A stretch of DNA of 64,000 bases, from contig NZ_CP037422.1 of NCBI RefSeq assembly GCF_007748175.1, positions 5,472,334-5,536,333 of the forward strand, given 5' to 3'. This document shows positions 15,460-24,556 of this stretch, piece after piece. The stretch is from Gimesia aquarii (GTDB lineage: Bacteria > Planctomycetota > Planctomycetia > Planctomycetales > Planctomycetaceae). Numbering within the stretch: position 1 is the stretch's first letter; each line of letters begins with the position of its first letter. A program made the translations under genes and the position numbers. The notes below the pieces were generated by a model that saw nothing but the letters and a program-made list of their open reading frames with translations, was not told the DNA's origin and searched no databases.

Positions 15460-16612
15460 GGTTACTTACTTTGAGTGATGAAGCTAAAGTTTCAAGATAA
15501 AGGTTTTCGTACTCTTTGATCATGGATTGAATGTTAAAGTGCTGTTCGACTCGATCTCGGGCTGCTTGACCCATTTGTTGCCAGCATTCTTTTTGGTGGC
15601 ACATTTGGAGCACGGCTTCTGCTAATTTTGCAGCATCAGCAGAAGGTACAAGTATTCCCGTTTCTGGTTGCTGAACAATTTCCGGATTTCCCCCTACGGA
15701 AGTTGCTACAATTGGAAGTCCTACCGACATCGCTTCCAGTAGAGTCAGCGAGATTCCTTCTGTGAGCGAAGACGAAACATAGAAACCTGACTGACTGAGT
15801 AGGGAAGGCACGTCGTTTCGTTCGCCCAGGAATTGCACATTCGATTCGAGCTGAAGTGCAGCCGTTTTCTGTTCCAGCACAGTTCGTTCTGGTCCATCTC
15901 CCACGATATGTAGTTGAAAGGTGGGAATCGAGTTCACAACAATTCTGACTGCCTCCAACATAGTCAGCAGGTCCTTTTCAGGTGATAACCGTGAAACGGT
16001 AACTGCCGTCAAGTCATCAGTCGGACCCGTGAAAACGAAGCGATCGACGTCAATTCCGTTCCAAATACGGGTGATTTTACTATCAGGTAACCAGCCAATT
16101 TTTTTACAGCGTTTTCCGGTATCATCCGAAACAGGGACTACACGGTCTGCAATTCGGCTGGCTATGGCGAATTGGATACGTTCATTCAAGGTGTTTCCAA
16201 AACGTCTTCCGTGCCGGGTATGAATGATTGCTGGGATCTTTGCCCGATATGCTGCCAGACTACCATAGAAATGAGGGTAGGCATTATGAGTGTGTAATAG
16301 ATCGAAATTTCTAACTTTCAAAAAATTTGCCAGTTGATTGATTCGAGCCAGTTTACCAGGGGCCGTCAACGGATATTCAATAACCGGACAACCCCAATTT
16401 TGAATCTCTTTTGCAGGCTGTCCCGTTTCTCCCAATGCAATAAATTCCAACTCGAATTGGTCTGGATTATGATAGCGTGCAAAATCAACCAGCAATCGTT
16501 CTAAACCTCCCGTGCATAATGTAAGGCTCAGGTGGCAGATGCGCAATCGTCTGCCACCGGCCAGAATCTGGTCGGAAGTGCCTCGAATGTCAGTCGCTTC
16601 GATTGTGCTCAT
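15449..16612 (-). CDS. GT4 glycosyltransferase
   Basis: The 387-residue protein has a complete GT-B fold: LRICHLSLTLCTGGLERLL (acceptor-side glycine loop), DLLHTHNAYPHFYGSLAA, HTRHGRR, RIWNGIDVDRF, LTAVTVSRLSPEKDL with the Arg/Lys pair, LHIVGDGPER, VQFLGERNDVPSLL and EGISLTLLEAMSVGLPIVAT. All catalytic elements of GT4 are intact. It resembles the glycosyltransferases that accompany FemAB proteins in exosortase-type exopolysaccharide loci. Translation of the next gene is coupled through an 11-base overlap. Confidence 0.93.
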   Translation of the reverse strand: MSTIEATDIRGTSDQILAGGRRLRICHLSLTLCTGGLERLLVDFARYHNPDQFELEFIALGETGQPAKEIQNWGCPVIEYPLTAPGKLARINQLANFLKVRNFDLLHTHNAYPHFYGSLAAYRAKIPAIIHTRHGRRFGNTLNERIQFAIASRIADRVVPVSDDTGKRCKKIGWLPDSKITRIWNGIDVDRFVFTGPTDDLTAVTVSRLSPEKDLLTMLEAVRIVVNSIPTFQLHIVGDGPERTVLEQKTAALQLESNVQFLGERNDVPSLLSQSGFYVSSSLTEGISLTLLEAMSVGLPIVATSVGGNPEIVQQPETGILVPSADAAKLAEAVLQMCHQKECWQQMGQAARDRVEQHFNIQSMIKEYENLYLETLASSLKVSNHEN

Positions 16613-16660
16613 ATCAACTAATCCAAAAAACTCTTTTCTATTTGTTCAATTTCCAGCATC

Positions 16661-17857
16661 TCATTTTTCTGAGTGATGATTCTCTTTATTAATTAGTTTC
16701 AGCGATTGTTTAATTCTTCTTAAGGCATTTAAAGCTATGAATTTCCACCGTGGCCGTTTGATTTGAGCCCAGGTGAGATAGCTATGCGTTGTGCTCATTT
16801 TCTGCTTATGGTGACTGTTTCCTGCCAGAAAGTCATAAGCATCAAAGCCTCGGTTGAAGCATTCTTCGATACAGAGATAGTCGGCGATCACTCCCGGACT
16901 GAGTTTGCCTTTATATTCCGCGGAACCACCCTGATAACAGAGTACACGATTCCGATCGATGAGTACTTGAACACAGCCAATCACTTCTCCTTCAATTTTG
17001 ACTCGGAAGAGTCCCATTTGGCCTGATGGAATCAATCTTTGAATGAGCGCTTTGTGAAAATTTGTGAAGCGTTCACTGGCATAAGAACCTGGTTGCCCCT
17101 CTTTCTGCCAACGAGCCTGATGGAGTGTGACGAGGTCAGTGAAAATAGAGTTGGCTTGTTCTATATCCTCAGCCCACTCTGTTGTGAGGTTGCCATAGGA
17201 TTTCATGTTCTTCCGCAAGTTTTTGCGAGTGGAATATCCAAAACCGGAAATGACTTCCCGTTCCTCATCACGAATCTGTTTTAAATCGAAATAGTGACTT
17301 TCCACTTTTCGAATCGATGTTTCCTGTTGTGGGAGATTCCATGATTCCAACTCCTCGCTGGCAAAACCATCAAATTGGAATGAATCCCATACATCGTTTT
17401 TCGAAAGCTCGTTTAACAGCTCATTGATAAAGCTGGGTTGGTCTTCGGGTTGAACGAGCAACGAATTGTATTCGACACAGACACTGTCAGCCGCTGGTTC
17501 TCCTGCTGTGCCCAGGTGTCGAGTTTTGAGAGACAGAGGGCCATCGTGTTGGTCCACGCCTTCGGCGAGTAAACAGATTCCACAGGGGACATCGTTTTTT
17601 GATGCGACAACGAAGGAGTAGGGGACTAGATCCTGGTAGTGTTCAATCCAGGTAGACGTCCAGACAGATGAGCACATCAAGGGGACATATTCAAATTGTG
17701 CTTCCAGGGTTTTCCACAACTTGAGGCAATCGTCTTTTTGTTTGCTGTCGTGAATTTTGATTTTCAGTACCTGCGTTGTACTTTGATCTGAATTAATATC
17801 AGACTGATTTGCAGCTCGTTGATCTTGGTATTGAATTGTCGTCATCGAATTACTCAT
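16661..17857 (-). CDS. FemAB/BioF2-like GNAT acyltransferase 2
   Basis: This 398-residue protein is the second BioF2-like acyltransferase in the cluster. It shows the same order as its neighbour at 14194-15459: a variable N-terminal half, the basic STRKNLRKNMKSYG segment, a long central helix, EVIGCVQVLIDRNRVLCYQGG, then YDFLAGNSHHKQKMS as the closing motif. Low identity between the two suggests old duplication with different substrates. It starts 19 bases after the flippase stop. Confidence 0.8.
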   Translation of the reverse strand: MSNSMTTIQYQDQRAANQSDINSDQSTTQVLKIKIHDSKQKDDCLKLWKTLEAQFEYVPLMCSSVWTSTWIEHYQDLVPYSFVVASKNDVPCGICLLAEGVDQHDGPLSLKTRHLGTAGEPAADSVCVEYNSLLVQPEDQPSFINELLNELSKNDVWDSFQFDGFASEELESWNLPQQETSIRKVESHYFDLKQIRDEEREVISGFGYSTRKNLRKNMKSYGNLTTEWAEDIEQANSIFTDLVTLHQARWQKEGQPGSYASERFTNFHKALIQRLIPSGQMGLFRVKIEGEVIGCVQVLIDRNRVLCYQGGSAEYKGKLSPGVIADYLCIEECFNRGFDAYDFLAGNSHHKQKMSTTHSYLTWAQIKRPRWKFIALNALRRIKQSLKLINKENHHSEK

Positions 17858-17876
17858 GGATATGGATCAATAAAAA

Positions 17877-19385
17877 TTACGTGTTCAGAGATTTTGAAAG
17901 GGAACGATGTAAAATCATGGTTCCTTTTTCACAAACGAACCAGGTACCAATAAGAAATACACCACCTCCTGCAGCCACTCCAATTAATGTGAACCAGGTA
18001 TTATTAACTTCAATGAATTGGGGTAAGAAATAGGAATACGCCAACAGTGCCAATAGCGGTGCAACAGTTGGTCCTATGGCCGACCGTAATAATTGGCTTA
18101 TAGAGATGTCTAATTTTTTCATAGCGTACGGCAAGATGATGCCGAGTTCAGCGACTAAAATGGGAATCGCGGTTCCTAAAGCGACGCCAATGAGCCCTAG
18201 TGAATGAATCAGTATTAATGACAGAACCAAGTTGGCGACTGCCTCACTCATATAGATTAATGAAGGAACTTTTACATTTCCCATGCCATAGAGGACGGAT
18301 CGAAATGTGGCAACAGGTAAGGCTACAATACGGGCTCCCAGTAATATTAATAACAGCAAATGACTTTGAGGGTAGTCAGGGCCGATCCAGGTCGTAATCA
18401 GGGTGTTTCCAAAGAAGTAAACACCGATAAAAAAACCAGCGACTAATAAAAATGAGAGAGAGACTCCATTTAGAACTAATTTTCGCAGAGCATGAAGTTC
18501 GTTGTTGGCATGTAATTCGCCAGCACGCGGCATGAATACTTTACCAATTTGTGATATCGGCATATTGATGAACTGTGTCACGCGCAATGCGATATAATAA
18601 GGGACAATCGCTGCGGGGCTGTAGAAGATTCCAATAACAATTGAGTCGGTGGCTTCAATCAGCGTCCAGGCAATCGCGTCTATAAAAGCATAACCACTAA
18701 ATGACCCACATTCTTTAAGAATAGACCAGTCCATAAACTGACGGCCAATTCGGAGTGTTTTGACCTGACGAAATGCAAAAAATAAATGTCCCAGATTTTC
18801 AACCAGGGTGACTGTAAAAAAGATAATGGCAATCGTCAGTAGGCCCCATTCGGCTTTCAGGAATGCAACGGTTAAGATTAAACGCAGAATGGCTCCCGTC
18901 AAATTGACGCCCCGTTCGATGTCGAAGCGTTGGATTCCCATTAAAACTCCGCCAAACACACTTCCTGCGAGACCGACAAAGACATTCAAGCCAAGTATGA
19001 GAATGACCATTCGGATTTCAAAAAGTGAAATGGTTCCCCAGTCACTCAAGTGGGGTGCCAGCCAGGCGATAATTCCCGCTGCAAACAATGCCAGTAATCC
19101 CATACCCAGGTAAATGGCAAAAATCACGTTCGAGACGCTGTTGAGTTTCACCCATTCTTGTTTGGCATGGTAATGCGACACGTAGCGACTAATGGTCTGC
19201 CCGAAACCGAGATAGAGTAACCCTGAATAGCCTGCGATTGCATTAATAAAAATCCAGCTTCCGTATTGCGCATCTCCCAGGATGTGCAATACGTAAGGCA
19301 TTAGAAACACGCCGATTAACAAGCTCACTCCGTGAGTGAGCCAGTTAGCAAACAGATTCAATTTTACTGATCGACGTTGATTCAT
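17877..19385 (-). CDS. Wzx-type polysaccharide flippase
   Basis: The protein has 502 residues from ATG 19385; a TTG in frame at 19415 would add ten residues. It begins with a basic cytoplasmic start (MNQRRSVKLNLFANWL) and has about 12 to 14 hydrophobic segments spread over its full length, with a FNYxxxx-free, MATE-like pattern typical of the polysaccharide transporter family. It would flip lipid-linked repeat units across the inner membrane. Its neighbours, a polymerase-like protein upstream and glycosyltransferases downstream, support the Wzx/Wzy-type assembly assignment. Confidence 0.88.
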   Translation of the reverse strand: MNQRRSVKLNLFANWLTHGVSLLIGVFLMPYVLHILGDAQYGSWIFINAIAGYSGLLYLGFGQTISRYVSHYHAKQEWVKLNSVSNVIFAIYLGMGLLALFAAGIIAWLAPHLSDWGTISLFEIRMVILILGLNVFVGLAGSVFGGVLMGIQRFDIERGVNLTGAILRLILTVAFLKAEWGLLTIAIIFFTVTLVENLGHLFFAFRQVKTLRIGRQFMDWSILKECGSFSGYAFIDAIAWTLIEATDSIVIGIFYSPAAIVPYYIALRVTQFINMPISQIGKVFMPRAGELHANNELHALRKLVLNGVSLSFLLVAGFFIGVYFFGNTLITTWIGPDYPQSHLLLLILLGARIVALPVATFRSVLYGMGNVKVPSLIYMSEAVANLVLSLILIHSLGLIGVALGTAIPILVAELGIILPYAMKKLDISISQLLRSAIGPTVAPLLALLAYSYFLPQFIEVNNTWFTLIGVAAGGGVFLIGTWFVCEKGTMILHRSLSKSLNT

Positions 19386-19421
19386 TATGAAACTTTCAGA
19401 GTGGAGCTCTCTCAATATGAT

Positions 19422-20912
19422 TTAATGTGCAAAAATCCGTACAAAAATGAAGAATGCGATTAACAGCGCGAAGCTGACACCTATCAGACGTACTAGATGC
19501 TGTTTGTTCCAATAAATCACAGGGGTTGGTTTAGCCAAGCTGGCCCCGGCCAGATTTAAATAAACTGCTGAAACTCCAACAATCATGTAAGTGGGAACGA
19601 CATAACATCGAGACAACGACATCATTCCACCACACCAGGCAGCAAGCACGGCACCTGCGTATGGCAGATAACGCTCCAGTTCCTGATTTCGGAAAATGGG
19701 TTTACCCTGGCAGGAATTCTGGAAACGTGCCAAGCGATACAGCCCCAGACCGGCAAAGAAAAAACAACCTATGAACAAGGTACCGCCAAAGATGCCGAGT
19801 TCAGTAAATGCATGTACGAATGAGTTATGGGCGGCCAAACCTGCCAGATCGGAATACAATCCCTGGCCAATTCCGAAAAATAAGTCGGGAGATTTCAAGG
19901 CACTCAATCCTTCTCTCCACAGCAGAATTCGATCATGTCCAGTTCCGGAATTTAAATCGATATTTCCTTGCCGTCCGGCAAGTACAGTCAGTCCTGCGAG
20001 ACCGACAAGTGCGCAGGTAATGGCTGCTTTTTTTCCATATTTCGGTAATACAAAAGCCATGCTGGCGATGCCGAGAGTTAACAATCCTCCCCGAGATCGT
20101 GTATAGAGTAATCCAACTCCCAGCACGATTAAGCTGACGATCCAGAAAAAACGTAATGAGCCGGCTGTGGGATCGTTGAAAAAGTACAAACAGAGAATTC
20201 CCGTTGTGACAATCAAGACAGACAAGTCGTTAGGATCCTGAAAAATTCCGGTACCACGCATCCGGAAGACACGTAGATCTTCACCTGCATCAGAAACGCC
20301 ATCACGGTCACTGACATGCTTGATAAATTCAAAATCAAAAACACCCGAGTAGTCGACGACGCAAAACAGAATCATGATCGATGCCGCGATGGCGACTGTC
20401 TTTAATAGTCCTTTCAGGCGTTGAGGAGAGTCGATAATTGAAACGAGCAAGAGGTAATAAATTAATGTCTTCAGGAACGCGAAGGTTGATGTATGAATTC
20501 CATAAAAATACATATGAGATGCATGTGAAAGTGCCACTGCCGCCAATAAGCCAATCACACAAAATGTGATTGGCTGTCGTTTAAGCATGGGGACTTGAAG
20601 CGTTCTTTTTATCTGATCGAGTGAAAAGAGGAACGATGATATAATGAGCACTTCATAGATCGGTAAATTTGCTAAGCTCGGAATCAGTTCTGCTGGTCTC
20701 AGGAATAACGTAATATTAACCATCAAGAACAGGTAGTAGGCGTAATCTGGTGCTGAAGTGCCTCCCATAATTGAGAGGGGATACTGTGAAAGTCGCTTTT
20801 TTGAACGAGCCGTCTTTGGGACTGATGGGCGCGCAGTCTGACTCGGCGCAGTCGATTGAGGATGATCGACTTCACAAACAGAGGAATGAGTTGAATTGGA
20901 TTCATTCACCAT
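19422..20912 (-). CDS. O-antigen ligase / Wzy-like polymerase
   Basis: The protein has about 496 residues from ATG 20912; a GTG at 20969 would add 19. After a Ser/Thr/Pro-rich cytoplasmic tail of about 60 residues there are about ten membrane helices. A large periplasmic loop carries the Wzy_C region: YTRSRGGLLTLGIA, HDRILLWREGLSALKSPDLFFGIGQG, AHNSFVHAFTELGIFGGTLFIG. The Arg residues and HNSF motif fit the O-antigen ligase/polymerase superfamily (PF04932). As the first gene of the minus-strand cluster it is probably the polymerase for the flipped repeat units. Confidence 0.87.
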   Translation of the reverse strand: MVNESNSTHSSVCEVDHPQSTAPSQTARPSVPKTARSKKRLSQYPLSIMGGTSAPDYAYYLFLMVNITLFLRPAELIPSLANLPIYEVLIISSFLFSLDQIKRTLQVPMLKRQPITFCVIGLLAAVALSHASHMYFYGIHTSTFAFLKTLIYYLLLVSIIDSPQRLKGLLKTVAIAASIMILFCVVDYSGVFDFEFIKHVSDRDGVSDAGEDLRVFRMRGTGIFQDPNDLSVLIVTTGILCLYFFNDPTAGSLRFFWIVSLIVLGVGLLYTRSRGGLLTLGIASMAFVLPKYGKKAAITCALVGLAGLTVLAGRQGNIDLNSGTGHDRILLWREGLSALKSPDLFFGIGQGLYSDLAGLAAHNSFVHAFTELGIFGGTLFIGCFFFAGLGLYRLARFQNSCQGKPIFRNQELERYLPYAGAVLAAWCGGMMSLSRCYVVPTYMIVGVSAVYLNLAGASLAKPTPVIYWNKQHLVRLIGVSFALLIAFFIFVRIFAH

Positions 20913-21252
20913 TAATGATTTATGCCAGTAAAACGGTTGTTCTACGCAAATCGTTGAGATGGACCGCACTTAATGCCGGTAATCCCCCGAAATAGTTTAA
21001 ATGGGTACAGTTTTTTAAAAGATAGAACAGGAACGGGCGGCATGTGTGGTGAATTAAAGGTTTCCCAGGCATTCCGGCTGGTAATAATCGATTCAACCGG
21101 CATGATTCATTTAGAACCGAAATTAAGATTGCCTCTTAGCGCAATTCCGGCACGCATGATCAATTGAATCATTTCCCGCATCACGTTATCTTCTCTGTCC
21201 TCGTGTATACGGGCGAATTAACGATTTCCTGTTTCAAATGTTGAGAAGAGTG
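20913..21252. promoter_or_regulatory. Divergent intergenic region between the exopolysaccharide cluster and an ABC-F gene
   Basis: This 340-bp stretch should carry the promoter of the exopolysaccharide operon and that of the ABC-F gene, but I cannot pick convincing boxes. ATGATTCA (21102-21109) and TGAATCAT (21165-21172) form an inverted repeat, and 21156-21172 is itself a near-palindrome centred on CAATTG. A regulator binding site is possible. Confidence 0.35.
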
Positions 21253-23031
21253 ATGGCGACCCTGATTGAAATATCAAATGTGACAAAGAGTTATGGCGCA
21301 CAGGAATTATTGAAAGAAGCATCCATTGCACTCGGCGATGAGCAAAAAATTGGATTTATTGGGCGTAATGGTGCTGGTAAATCGACATTATTGCGTATTT
21401 TGCTTGAGGAGGAGACAGTCGATAGCGGCCAGGTAATTCGTCATCCCAATCTCATGATTGGATATCTGCGTCAGCACGATCCTTTTGAGCCGGGTGAAAG
21501 CGCGCTCGAATTTCTGATGCGTGATAGTGGTCAGCCTGAGTGGAAATGTGGAGAAGTTGCTGGAGAGTTCGAATTGAAAGGCCGGTTTCTGAATGGTCCG
21601 GTTAAAGAACTGTCTGGTGGCTGGCAGACACGTGTCAAACTGGCGTCTTTGTTGCTGCATGAACCAAATTTTCTCATGCTGGACGAACCAACGAACTTCC
21701 TTGACTTAAGAACACAATTGCTGCTGGAAGATTTTTTAAAGCACTATCGTGGGGCCTGTCTTGTTGTATCTCACGATCGTTCGTTCCTCAAAGCTATTTG
21801 CACACAAACGCTCGAATTAAAGCGGGGAAAGCTGACACTATTTAATGGAAATGTAGATCAGTATCTCGAAAATCAGGAAATTCTAAAGGAACGTGATGCA
21901 CGAACCAATGCCACCGTCATGGCAAAACGTCGACAGTTAGAAACGTTTATCGCTAAGAATAAAGCGGGAGCCAATACGGCTTCGCAAGCCAGAAGTAAAG
22001 AGAAACAGCTGGCACGCCTGACGCTGACGGAGATTGAAGGAGCGGAGTCCACAGTCAATATTGTGATTCCCCAGACGGAGAAACGACAGGGAACCGCTCT
22101 GACCTGTGATGATTTGGCAATTGGATATCCGGATTTACGCGTTGCTGAAAAAATTACGCTCGAAATTGAGCATGGATCAAGGGCTGCCATTGTTGGGGAC
22201 AATGGACAGGGAAAAACAACCTTTCTACGCACCATTGCGGGATCGTTGAAAGCGTTAGAGGGAGATCTCAAATGGGGTTATCACTGTAAAATCGCCTGTT
22301 ATGCGCAGCATGTTTATACCTCTTTACCAGATGACCAGACGATTCGAGACTACCTGGAAATGGAGTCGGCTCCTGGAACCACAAATCAGCAAATTCTGAA
22401 CGTCGCAGGTAGCTTTCTGTTTAAAGAGCAGGCATTAGATAAACCTATCAAAGTGTTGAGTGGGGGAGAACGAGCACGTTTATGCCTGGCTGGAATTTTG
22501 TTGGGAAATTACTCAATTTTGATTTTGGACGAACCAGGGAACCATCTCGATGTCGAAACAGTGGAAGCCTTGGGAGACGCACTGGTGAAATTTCAGGGAA
22601 CAGTGATCTTCACCAGTCACGATCGTCATTTTATGGGCAAAGTGGCGACAGATGTGATTGAAGTCGTCAATGGAAGTGTCAAAGCCTATGAAGGCGATTA
22701 CGAATCTTATCTTTATCGCGTGAAAAAGGAAGTCGCTGATGGGCACCGTGAACAACATCAGGAGTCTGTGGCTAGGCAGGAACAGAAAAGCTCTAAAAAG
22801 CGTGAGAAAGGGATAGGGGGTAAAATCAAAAATGCGCGAAAGGAACTTTCAGCCATCGAACGAAAAATCGCGCAGCTTGATGAGAAAAAGAACAAAATTA
22901 ACGAACAATTTTTGAAGGCGACCAGTTCCCAGGAAGCACAAGAACACCATGCAGAAATGCAGCCGCTTATTGAAGAAATTGCGGAACTGGAATCCCGTTG
23001 GATGGAACTTTATGAGATATTAGAACAATAA
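21253..23031 (+). CDS. ABC-F family ATPase (translation factor), first copy
   Basis: This 592-residue protein has two ABC domains and no membrane segment. Domain 1: Walker A GRNGAGKST (37-45), signature LSGGWQTR, Walker B MLDEPTNFLD, His switch SHDRSF. Between the domains lies the P-site tRNA interaction linker (AKNKAGANTASQARSKEKQLARL). Domain 2: GDNGQGKTT, LSGGERARL, ILDEPGNHLD (the usual DEPTNHLD has Gly here) and SHDRHF. A charged C-terminal coiled coil (about 505-592) follows, as in Uup and YdiF-type proteins. ABC-F proteins bind the ribosomal E site and relieve stalled or antibiotic-blocked ribosomes. ATG 21253 is preceded by AGAAGAG; ATG 21238 would add five residues. Confidence 0.92.
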   Translation: MATLIEISNVTKSYGAQELLKEASIALGDEQKIGFIGRNGAGKSTLLRILLEEETVDSGQVIRHPNLMIGYLRQHDPFEPGESALEFLMRDSGQPEWKCGEVAGEFELKGRFLNGPVKELSGGWQTRVKLASLLLHEPNFLMLDEPTNFLDLRTQLLLEDFLKHYRGACLVVSHDRSFLKAICTQTLELKRGKLTLFNGNVDQYLENQEILKERDARTNATVMAKRRQLETFIAKNKAGANTASQARSKEKQLARLTLTEIEGAESTVNIVIPQTEKRQGTALTCDDLAIGYPDLRVAEKITLEIEHGSRAAIVGDNGQGKTTFLRTIAGSLKALEGDLKWGYHCKIACYAQHVYTSLPDDQTIRDYLEMESAPGTTNQQILNVAGSFLFKEQALDKPIKVLSGGERARLCLAGILLGNYSILILDEPGNHLDVETVEALGDALVKFQGTVIFTSHDRHFMGKVATDVIEVVNGSVKAYEGDYESYLYRVKKEVADGHREQHQESVARQEQKSSKKREKGIGGKIKNARKELSAIERKIAQLDEKKNKINEQFLKATSSQEAQEHHAEMQPLIEEIAELESRWMELYEILEQ

Positions 23032-23042
23032 AAAGGCTTGTT

Positions 23043-24521
23043 TTAAGTGTTCTCAGGCGGTTTTCCGTCGATCCAGGGGCCGGCCAGTTTTTGATATTTG
23101 GGTGGTATGAGAATACTGCCTTTGTCTCCTGCTTTCCAACCGGCAACGTGTCGCGGTTTGCTGCGTTCTTTGGACATCTTTTCCCAATTGGCGGCCCAAC
23201 TCTGATCTCCATCCTGGATTTGTTTTGTCTTTTCATCTACTTGAAAGACTTTTCCGTTACGATAACTGAGTACTGCCAGATTCACCAGCATTACTGCCGC
23301 TGCACCCAGTTCTGGAGAATTATTAACCATCGCGGGGTCACCAGCTTTGATTGCATCAATGAAATTCTCAAAGTGAAGCAAAGTCTGATCGGGTACACGT
23401 TGCGAGATTACTTCTTCTTTTTTCAGTTTACTGTTTAACGTCACCTGGGGACGTTCCGGAATAAATTCATACGCTTGTTTCTTACCGAATACGTCTTTAT
23501 CAAACACAATCGTACCATGGTGACCTCGAATCAAGTGTCGAATGGGGACCGCGCTGGAAATCATAGTACTGGAAACGAGTCCTTGAACACCCTCGTGAAA
23601 ATCAGCAATGATGGAAGCCACATCAGTGACTTCGCGGTCATCGTATTCCAGAAAAATACCCCCGCCTCCCACAACACGTCCCGGGTACATCAAGCCAGTG
23701 GCCTTGAGCATTGCTGTAACGCGGTGTACGAAAAGGTCTGAGTACATACCGTAGCCAAAGGGCCAGTAGCAGCGCCATTGACCAAATGTGGCGCGGTCGA
23801 ATGGTAAATCTGGGGCGAGTCCTTCTTCGACACCCAGCCAGCGTTTCCAGTCAACGGTTTTCGGAGTCATCTCTTTTGTGATGACATTATGACGAGACAT
23901 TCCCCCGAGAGAATTACGAAAACTTTCCGCCTGAAACTGGACGATTTTTCCCAGTTTCCCTTCGTTGACCAGGGCTCGCACCTCATTCCAGATCGGCATA
24001 CTCGTTGATTGGACACCGACTTGAACAACCAGTCCGGACTTCTTCCAGGCATCAACGACATCCATTGCCTCCGAAATATGATGGGTCATTGGTTTTTCAC
24101 AATATATGTGCTTCCCCGCTTTAAGGGAATCTAATACTTGCTTAGCATGCCAATGATCGGGTGTTGCAATACACACAGCATCGATTTCTTTGTCATTCAG
24201 TAGATCGCGGTAATCAGCATAAGTTTTAGGTGCCTGCTTTGTTTGTTTTTTGATATAGTCAACGGCCTGGTCCCGGTGGACCGAATAGACATCGTTAATG
24301 GCAGTGATATCGAGATTGACTCCTTTTTCATTACGTAATTTGACGAGTGACTTGACATGAGAACCGAAGCCGCGTCTTCCAGGGCCTATGATACCGATCC
24401 TGATTCGTTCATTGGCTTGATAAGCATTTGAGGGGGCAACTGCCGAAAACTGACTAGCTGCGACAGAAGCTATCGCGGATTTTTTAAGAAAAGTACGGCG
24501 GCTTTCTTTGCTTTGATTCAT
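23043..24521 (-). CDS. Gfo/Idh/MocA family oxidoreductase with Tat signal
   Basis: The 492-residue protein starts with a Tat signal (SRRTFLKKSAIASVAAS). The Rossmann domain follows: IRIGIIGPGRRGFGSH, DAVCIATPDHWHAKQ and the catalytic Lys motif CEKPMTHHISEA. The C-terminal alpha/beta domain and a final planctomycete-type tail (AANWEKMSKERSKPRHVAG) complete it. These NAD(P)-dependent proteins oxidise or reduce sugar-type substrates; the periplasmic versions abound in planctomycetes and may carry bound cofactor across the membrane. It is followed by a sulfatase and a sialidase-like gene on the same strand, suggesting use in breakdown of sulfated sugars. Substrate unknown. Confidence 0.9.
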   Translation of the reverse strand: MNQSKESRRTFLKKSAIASVAASQFSAVAPSNAYQANERIRIGIIGPGRRGFGSHVKSLVKLRNEKGVNLDITAINDVYSVHRDQAVDYIKKQTKQAPKTYADYRDLLNDKEIDAVCIATPDHWHAKQVLDSLKAGKHIYCEKPMTHHISEAMDVVDAWKKSGLVVQVGVQSTSMPIWNEVRALVNEGKLGKIVQFQAESFRNSLGGMSRHNVITKEMTPKTVDWKRWLGVEEGLAPDLPFDRATFGQWRCYWPFGYGMYSDLFVHRVTAMLKATGLMYPGRVVGGGGIFLEYDDREVTDVASIIADFHEGVQGLVSSTMISSAVPIRHLIRGHHGTIVFDKDVFGKKQAYEFIPERPQVTLNSKLKKEEVISQRVPDQTLLHFENFIDAIKAGDPAMVNNSPELGAAAVMLVNLAVLSYRNGKVFQVDEKTKQIQDGDQSWAANWEKMSKERSKPRHVAGWKAGDKGSILIPPKYQKLAGPWIDGKPPENT

Positions 24522-24556
24522 GTTTCCCCCAAGAGTAAATTTCTAAACCGAATGAA

